A stretch of 9,835 nucleotides of DNA, taken from the NCBI GenBank assembly GCA_045601305.1, contig JAZRZG010000092.1, forward strand, positions 1 through 9,835, written 5' to 3'. The DNA is from Equadaptatus sp045601305. GTDB taxonomy: Bacteria > Synergistota > Synergistia > Synergistales > Synergistaceae. A program made the position numbers and the translations under genes. Below the pieces are notes generated by a model, which saw only the letters and a program-made list of their open reading frames with translations, was not told the origin of the DNA and did not search any database. Shown in pieces: positions 6,124-9,835 of the stretch (position 1 is the stretch's first letter; each line of letters begins with the position of its first letter).

Positions 6124-6909
6124 ATGAACAAAAAAATCATAGCGCTGACAGTCATAATTCTTGCTGCCGCCGGTTTGTACTGTGCTTTCGGCAGCTGCGG
6201 AAAAGAAGCGAAAGTGGAGAAAATTGTTATCGGTCTTGACGACAGTTTCCCGCCGATGGGATTCAAAAACGAGCAGAACGAAATCGTCGGATTTGACATA
6301 GACATTGCGAAAGAAGTCGCAAAACGCCTTTCCGTTCCCGTTGAGTTCAAGGCGATTGACTGGTCGAGCAAAGAAGCGGAACTGTCAAGCGGCCGCATAG
6401 ACTGCATTTGGAACGGGCTTGACATCACGCCGGAGCGTCAGCAGAATATGCTGTTCAGCGACCCGTACATGAATAACAGACAGCTGCTGTTTGTCAGGTC
6501 AGACTCTCAGGTCAAAGATTTTTCCGACCTTGCCGGAAAAACCGTAGGCGTTCAAAATGCCAGCACGGCAGATGACAATATAGAAAAACAGCCTGAGTTC
6601 AAAAAGACAGTGACAGTCAAAAAATACACAGATTACATTGAAGCGTTTATAGACCTTGAAAACGGACGTCTTGCCGGAGTGTTTGCCGACGAAATAGTCG
6701 GACGTTACTACATGAGCAAACGGCAGGGCAGATTTGTCTGCATAGATAAAGCCTTCGGTCCTGAGGCACAGTTCGGCATAGCGTTCCGCAAAGGCAACGA
6801 CAAACTTCGCAACCTCATGCAGAGCAAAATTGACGAAATCACAGCTGACGGAACAGGCGCGAAAATCAGCGAAAAATGGTTCGGCGCAGATCTGCTGATT
6901 AAGAAATAG
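6124..6909 (+). CDS. Polar amino acid ABC transporter substrate-binding protein (SBP_bac_3 family)
   Basis: This 261-residue extracytoplasmic receptor passes an amino acid to the permease encoded next. A hydrophobic segment (about 5-22) is followed by Cys25 in FGSC, an imperfect lipobox that would still allow lipoprotein anchoring. The mature part begins with IVIGLDDSFPPMGF (34-47), then EIVGFDIDIAKEVAKRL, typical of the HisJ/GlnH/FliY family. Arg105 in ITPER matches the Arg that grips the ligand carboxylate, and Asp189 in VFADEIVG matches the Asp that binds the amino group in known structures. DLAGKTVGVQNAST is the hinge-region motif. I chose the ATG at 6124, with GGAGG at 6111-6115 and an 8-nt spacer; an upstream GTG at 6073 would add 17 polar residues in front of the signal segment. 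Whether the ligand is Gln, Arg, Cys or another amino acid cannot be decided here. Confidence 0.92.
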   Translation: MNKKIIALTVIILAAAGLYCAFGSCGKEAKVEKIVIGLDDSFPPMGFKNEQNEIVGFDIDIAKEVAKRLSVPVEFKAIDWSSKEAELSSGRIDCIWNGLDITPERQQNMLFSDPYMNNRQLLFVRSDSQVKDFSDLAGKTVGVQNASTADDNIEKQPEFKKTVTVKKYTDYIEAFIDLENGRLAGVFADEIVGRYYMSKRQGRFVCIDKAFGPEAQFGIAFRKGNDKLRNLMQSKIDEITADGTGAKISEKWFGADLLIKK

Positions 6910-6955
6910 CGCTTCGCACTCCGCACCTCGCACTTCGCACCTCGAGCCTCGCGCT
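6907..6955 (+). repeat. Heptanucleotide tandem repeat (TCGCACY)n between binding-protein and permease genes
   Basis: Six consecutive 7-bp units fill 6914-6955: TCGCACT, CCGCACC, TCGCACT, TCGCACC, TCGAGCC and TCGCGCT. The last base tends to alternate T and C, suggesting a 14-bp higher period. A seventh degenerate unit, TAGCGCT (6907-6913), includes the TAG stop codon of the preceding gene. The remaining DNA to the permease start (6956-7016) holds no clear structure. Short tandem heptamers are known in several bacterial genomes; the function here is unknown. Confidence 0.8.
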
Positions 6956-7016
6956 TAGGGTAAACGTATAGTGTCCTGCGTACGGCGTATTTCACAACGA
7001 CACGGGTGTTTAACGA

Positions 7017-7661
7017 ATGGAACAGATAATCAGAATGTGCGTGCCGATGCTGGACGGGACAAAACTCACGCTCACAGTGTTTTTTACGACGTTTGTGCTG
7101 TCGCTTCCGTTGGGTTTTATTTTGGCGCTCGGACGCATATCAAAAATCAAGTCATTGTCCGCGGCTATTGGAATATACAGCTGGGTAATGCGCGGAAGCC
7201 CCTTAATGCTTCAACTGTTTTTTGTGTACTTTGTATTGCCGAAGTTTCATATTTTCCTTTCGGATCTTACTGCAGCGCTGGTTGCTTTTGCGATTAACTA
7301 CGCGGCTTATTTTTCAGAAATTTTCCGCGCCGGAATACAGTCAATACCAAAAGGACAATACGATGCGGCAAAAGCGCTGGGATTTAATCAAGTGCAGACA
7401 ATGTACCGGATAATAATTCCGCAAATGATAAAACGTATTCTTCCACCTGTCTGCAACGAAACCATAACACTCGTAAAAGACACCTCGCTTGTGTACGTGC
7501 TTGCGATGAACGATCTGCTTCGCGAAGCCAGAACAATAGTGCAGAGAGAATTCACAATGATGCCCTTTCTGCTTGCGGCAGTCTTCTACCTTGCGATGAC
7601 CTTTGTCGTCAACCGGATATTTGCGCGGCTTGAAGCACACTACGCGCGCTACCGCGAATAG
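7017..7661 (+). CDS. Polar amino acid ABC transporter permease (HisM/GlnP-like)
   Basis: This 214-residue inner-membrane protein forms the channel of the second importer, probably as a homodimer because only one permease gene is present. It has the family layout: an N-terminal segment with DGTKLTLTVFFTTFVLSLPL, the RGSPLMLQLFFVYF stretch near residues 59-72, and the EAA loop around 101-126 (EIFRAGIQ, then GQYDAAKALG with Gly122), which docks onto the ATPase. NETITLVKDTSLVYVLAMNDL near 155-175 is also characteristic. Length is normal. The ATG at 7017 has only a weak GGGTG (7004-7008) in front, and a 107-nt spacer with the heptamer repeat separates it from the binding-protein gene, more than is usual for such operons. 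Confidence 0.93.
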   Translation: MEQIIRMCVPMLDGTKLTLTVFFTTFVLSLPLGFILALGRISKIKSLSAAIGIYSWVMRGSPLMLQLFFVYFVLPKFHIFLSDLTAALVAFAINYAAYFSEIFRAGIQSIPKGQYDAAKALGFNQVQTMYRIIIPQMIKRILPPVCNETITLVKDTSLVYVLAMNDLLREARTIVQREFTMMPFLLAAVFYLAMTFVVNRIFARLEAHYARYRE

Positions 7662-7674
7662 ATGAGGAAAAGCC

Positions 7675-8439
7675 ATGGACAAACAGACAAAAACAAATGA
7701 AATAATCAGGATAGAAAAACTCAGCAAAAGCTTCGGCGATGTTCAGGTGTTCAAAGAAGTGAGCCTGACAGTGGAAAAAGGCGAAGCCGTATCGCTGATA
7801 GGACCCTCAGGCTGCGGAAAATCCACGCTCCTGCGCTGCATAAACAGACTGGAAACCATCAACGGAGGTTCAATCCGCATAGCCGGCAGATGGCTCGTTC
7901 GCGACGGAAAATATGTGCCGGAAGAAGAAGCGAGAGCAGTCTGCTCCAAAACCGCGATGTGCTTTCAGCAGTTCAACCTTTTTCCGCACATGACAGTAAT
8001 GGAAAATCTTACCGAAGCGCCCGTGACAGTTCAGGGAAGAAACCTTGACGAAGTTATGCCGGAAGCGCGCGAACTGCTGAAAAAAGTCGGACTTGAAGAG
8101 AAAGAAGACTGCTATCCGTACGAACTCTCCGGCGGACAGCAGCAGCGCGTTGCCATAGCAAGAGCGCTTGCCATTCGTCCTGAAATAATGCTGTTTGACG
8201 AGCCGACCTCAGCGCTTGACCCGGAACTTACACAGGAAGTAATTCAGGTAATCAAAGAACTTGCCGAAGAAAAAATGACGATGCTTGTCTCCACGCACAA
8301 AATGGGATTTGCCCGCAACTTCGCAAGCAAAGCGGTGTTCCTTGCCGACGGCGGAATAGTCGAGCAGGGCGCGCCCGAAAAAATATTCAGCGCGCCGGAA
8401 ACAGAACGGCTGAAACATTTCCTAAACGCGGCACAATAA
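7675..8439 (+). CDS. Polar amino acid ABC transporter ATP-binding protein (GlnQ/HisP-like)
   Basis: This 254-residue cytoplasmic ATPase energises the second importer. Walker A is GPSGCGKST (43-51), the Q-loop lies in CFQQFNLFPHMTVMENL, the signature is LSGGQQQR (151-158), Walker B is IMLFDEP with Asp175-Glu176 followed by TSALDPE, and the switch His lies in LVSTHKMGFA. All motifs are intact. An insertion of roughly ten residues (GRWLVRDGKYVPEEEAR) before the Q-loop is longer than in typical GlnQ and recalls the HisP/ArtP branch. The ATG at 7675 is 13 nt after the permease stop, with GAGG at 7664-7667 as ribosome site. PAAT-family membership is firm; the exact substrate is not. Confidence 0.95.
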   Translation: MDKQTKTNEIIRIEKLSKSFGDVQVFKEVSLTVEKGEAVSLIGPSGCGKSTLLRCINRLETINGGSIRIAGRWLVRDGKYVPEEEARAVCSKTAMCFQQFNLFPHMTVMENLTEAPVTVQGRNLDEVMPEARELLKKVGLEEKEDCYPYELSGGQQQRVAIARALAIRPEIMLFDEPTSALDPELTQEVIQVIKELAEEKMTMLVSTHKMGFARNFASKAVFLADGGIVEQGAPEKIFSAPETERLKHFLNAAQ

Positions 8440-8463
8440 GGCTTGGAACTGTATAAAGGCATG

Positions 8464-8484
8464 AACGGCGGTATGCCGTTTTTT
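8464..8484 (+). terminator. Terminator of the polar amino acid transporter operon
   Basis: AACGGC (8464-8469) pairs with GCCGTT (8475-8480) over a 5-nt loop, and the T-run extends to 8484. A second run of seven T follows at 8489-8495. An alternative pairing of GGCAT (8458-8462) with ATGCC (8473-8477) is possible. It lies 24 nt behind the ATPase stop and is a good Rho-independent terminator. Confidence 0.85.
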
Positions 8485-8498
8485 GCTGTTTTTTTGAA

Positions 8499-8522
8499 GT
8501 TTCGTTCTTCGTTTCGTTCTTC
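8499..8522 (+). repeat. 12-bp tandem direct repeat between the transporter operon and tuf
   Basis: GTTTCGTTCTTC occurs twice in direct succession (8499-8510 and 8511-8522), just downstream of the terminator and 26 nt before the tuf promoter -35 box. The copies are identical. It may be a short slippage duplication; no function is evident. Confidence 0.85.
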
Positions 8523-8547
8523 TTTGCGCAAAATATGAAAAAAGTGC

Positions 8548-8576
8548 TTGCATTAGTTGCTTTTATAGTGTAGAAT
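8548..8576 (+). promoter_or_regulatory. Strong predicted promoter of tuf
   Basis: TTGCAT (8548-8553) and TAGAAT (8571-8576) are separated by exactly 17 nt, with a TG at 8568-8570 (GTG just before the -10) giving partial extended -10 character. The region upstream is A-rich. Transcription would start near 8583, leaving a leader of about 100 nt. A strong independent promoter is expected for such a highly expressed gene. Confidence 0.75.
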
Positions 8577-8591
8577 TACTTGCGCAATAGC

Positions 8592-8666
8592 GGGATCCGG
8601 AGCGCCGGGTCTCTTTTGAGTTGCAGAACATCTGCCCTATCGGGCAAGTACACGAGGCGCTGCCTC
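8592..8666 (+). promoter_or_regulatory. Structured tuf leader with three consecutive hairpins
   Basis: Hairpin 1 pairs GGGATCCGG (8592-8600) with CCGGGTCTC (8605-8613), including two G-T pairs, over loop AGCG, and is followed by four T (8614-8617), so it resembles a weak terminator close to the start of transcription. Hairpin 2 pairs TGCCC (8633-8637) with GGGCA (8642-8646). Hairpin 3 pairs GAGGC (8654-8658) with GCCTC (8662-8666) and ends directly before the ribosome-binding site. Together they could control read-through, translation or mRNA stability. No known riboswitch is recognised. Confidence 0.5.
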
Positions 8667-8681
8667 AGGGAGGAAACAGTA

Positions 8682-9835
8682 ATGGCAAAAGAGAAATTCG
8701 AAAGAACGAAACCCCATCTTAACATCGGCACCATCGGTCACATAGACCACGGCAAGACGACCCTGACGGCGGCAATCACGAAGACGCTTGCCCGTCACGG
8801 CGGAGCAGATTTTACACCGTTCAACATGATAGACAAAGCTCCGGAAGAAAGAGAACGCGGCATCACCATCAACATAGCCCACGTTGAATACCAGACAGAA
8901 ACAAGACACTACGCGCATATCGACTGCCCGGGACACGCAGACTACATTAAGAACATGATCACCGGCGCAGCACAGATGGACGGAACAATACTTGTCGTCG
9001 CAGCATCAGACGGACCGATGCCGCAGACAAGAGAACACGTGCTCCTTGCCCGCCAGGTTAACGTACCTGCAATCGTTGTATTCCTCAACAAATGCGACAT
9101 GGTTGACGACCCCGAGCTTCTCGAACTCGTTGAAATGGAAGTAAGAGACCTCCTCAGCGAATACGAATTCCCCGGAGACGAAATTCCCATCATCCGCGGC
9201 TCAGCGCTCAAAGCCCTTGAGTCAGACGAAGACAACGAATGGACACAGAAGATACTTGACCTCATGCAGGCATGCGATGACTACATCCCGTCACCGGCAC
9301 GCGAAACAGACAAACCGTTCCTCATGCCGATAGAAGACGTCTTCACAATCACAGGACGCGGCACAGTCGTAACAGGAAGAGTAGAACGCGGCATCATCAA
9401 ATCAGGAGACGAAGTAGAAATCGTAGGAATCAGAGATACCCAGAAGACAGTAGCGACATCACTTGAAATGTTCCGCAAGATACTTGACGAAGCAGAAGCC
9501 GGAGACAACGTCGGAGTACTCCTCCGCGGCACAGGCAAAGACGACGTCGAACGCGGACAGATACTTGCCAAACCGGGCTCAATCAAGCCGCATACACACT
9601 TCAACGCCGAAGTTTACGTTCTTAAGAAAGAAGAAGGCGGACGCCACACACCGTTCTTCAGCGGCTACAAACCGCAGTTCTACTTCAGAACGACAGACAT
9701 CACCGGAGAAATCAAGCTTGAAGAAGGCGTAGAAATGGTAATGCCGGGAGACCACAGCAAATTTGAAGTAAAACTCATAGCGCCGATAGCGATGGAAGAA
9801 GGACTTCGTTTTGCAGTCCGTGAAGGCGGACATAC
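8682..9835 (+). CDS. tuf: Elongation factor Tu (3' end cut by the window)
   Basis: EF-Tu is the GTPase that carries aminoacyl-tRNA to the ribosomal A site. The window contains 384 residues, and the frame is open at the end; comparison with the usual ~395-400 residues suggests only about a dozen are missing. G-domain motifs are complete: P-loop GHIDHGKT (19-26), switch I RGITINIAHVEY, DCPGH from Asp81, NKCD (136-139) and RGSALKALE. Domains 2 and 3 follow, with PFLMPIEDVFTITGRGTVVT and later PQFYFRTTDITG and VMPGD. Ile21 replaces the Val of the E. coli P-loop, a natural variant. The ATG is preceded by AGGGAGG (8667-8673) with an 8-nt spacer. The gene has its own promoter and no fusA or tRNA gene just upstream, so it is not in the classical str position; what follows is outside the window. 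Confidence 0.98.
   Translation, partial: MAKEKFERTKPHLNIGTIGHIDHGKTTLTAAITKTLARHGGADFTPFNMIDKAPEERERGITINIAHVEYQTETRHYAHIDCPGHADYIKNMITGAAQMDGTILVVAASDGPMPQTREHVLLARQVNVPAIVVFLNKCDMVDDPELLELVEMEVRDLLSEYEFPGDEIPIIRGSALKALESDEDNEWTQKILDLMQACDDYIPSPARETDKPFLMPIEDVFTITGRGTVVTGRVERGIIKSGDEVEIVGIRDTQKTVATSLEMFRKILDEAEAGDNVGVLLRGTGKDDVERGQILAKPGSIKPHTHFNAEVYVLKKEEGGRHTPFFSGYKPQFYFRTTDITGEIKLEEGVEMVMPGDHSKFEVKLIAPIAMEEGLRFAVREGGH

Noticed and set aside
8440..8681. tRNA or other classical RNA gene upstream of tuf
   Set aside because: tuf genes often follow tRNAs, but no cloverleaf, T-loop motif or CCA end is visible; only short hairpins are present.
8942..9604. Minus-strand frames of about 107 codons inside tuf
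   Set aside because: They are Ser/Thr/Arg-rich antisense shadows of a highly conserved coding sequence.

Overview
The window reads as ordinary chromosomal DNA from a diderm (Gram-negative-type) anaerobe that lives on amino acids. It holds a complete branched-chain amino acid ABC importer operon, a second polar amino acid ABC importer operon, and the first ~96% of an elongation factor Tu gene, all on the + strand. The EF-Tu sequence (GHIDHGKTT P-loop, long N-terminus), the emphasis on amino acid uptake, the strong Shine-Dalgarno sequences and an OmpH/Skp-like protein that implies an outer membrane would fit Synergistota. That assignment is an inference from the protein sequences and I hold it at about 0.6.

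Region 1 (1-6038) is the liv operon. A sigma70-type promoter (34-62) is followed by a ~160-nt leader with an irregular hairpin and a possible 18-codon upstream ORF. Then come livK (periplasmic binding protein), a 167-nt intergenic region with a perfect 11-bp hairpin, an intrinsic terminator and a third imperfect hairpin, and then the tightly packed livH, livM, livG and livF. The last gene encodes a membrane-anchored OmpH/Skp-like protein with a repetitive charged linker and a C-terminal SPOR domain. The unit ends in a strong terminator (6012-6036). LivK captures the ligand outside the inner membrane, LivH/LivM form the channel and LivG/LivF hydrolyse ATP. The terminator inside the operon probably makes LivK more abundant than the membrane and ATPase subunits.

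Region 2 (6038-8484) starts with a possible promoter right behind the liv terminator. It encodes a three-gene polar amino acid importer: a binding protein of the SBP_bac_3 family, a HisM/GlnP-type permease and a GlnQ-type ATPase. A heptanucleotide tandem repeat sits between the binding-protein and permease genes, and an intrinsic terminator closes the operon.

Region 3 (8485-9835) holds a 12-bp tandem repeat, a strong promoter (TTGCAT-17-TAGAAT), a ~100-nt leader with three consecutive hairpins, and tuf, which runs off the window end. No fusA or tRNA gene lies immediately upstream of tuf.

I found no phage, insertion sequence, CRISPR array, defence system or clearly new system. The best leads are the OmpH-SPOR hybrid at the end of the liv operon, the livK-livH intergenic structure, the repeat at the stop codon of the second binding protein and the structured tuf leader. 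No stretch longer than 300 bases lacks a gene.
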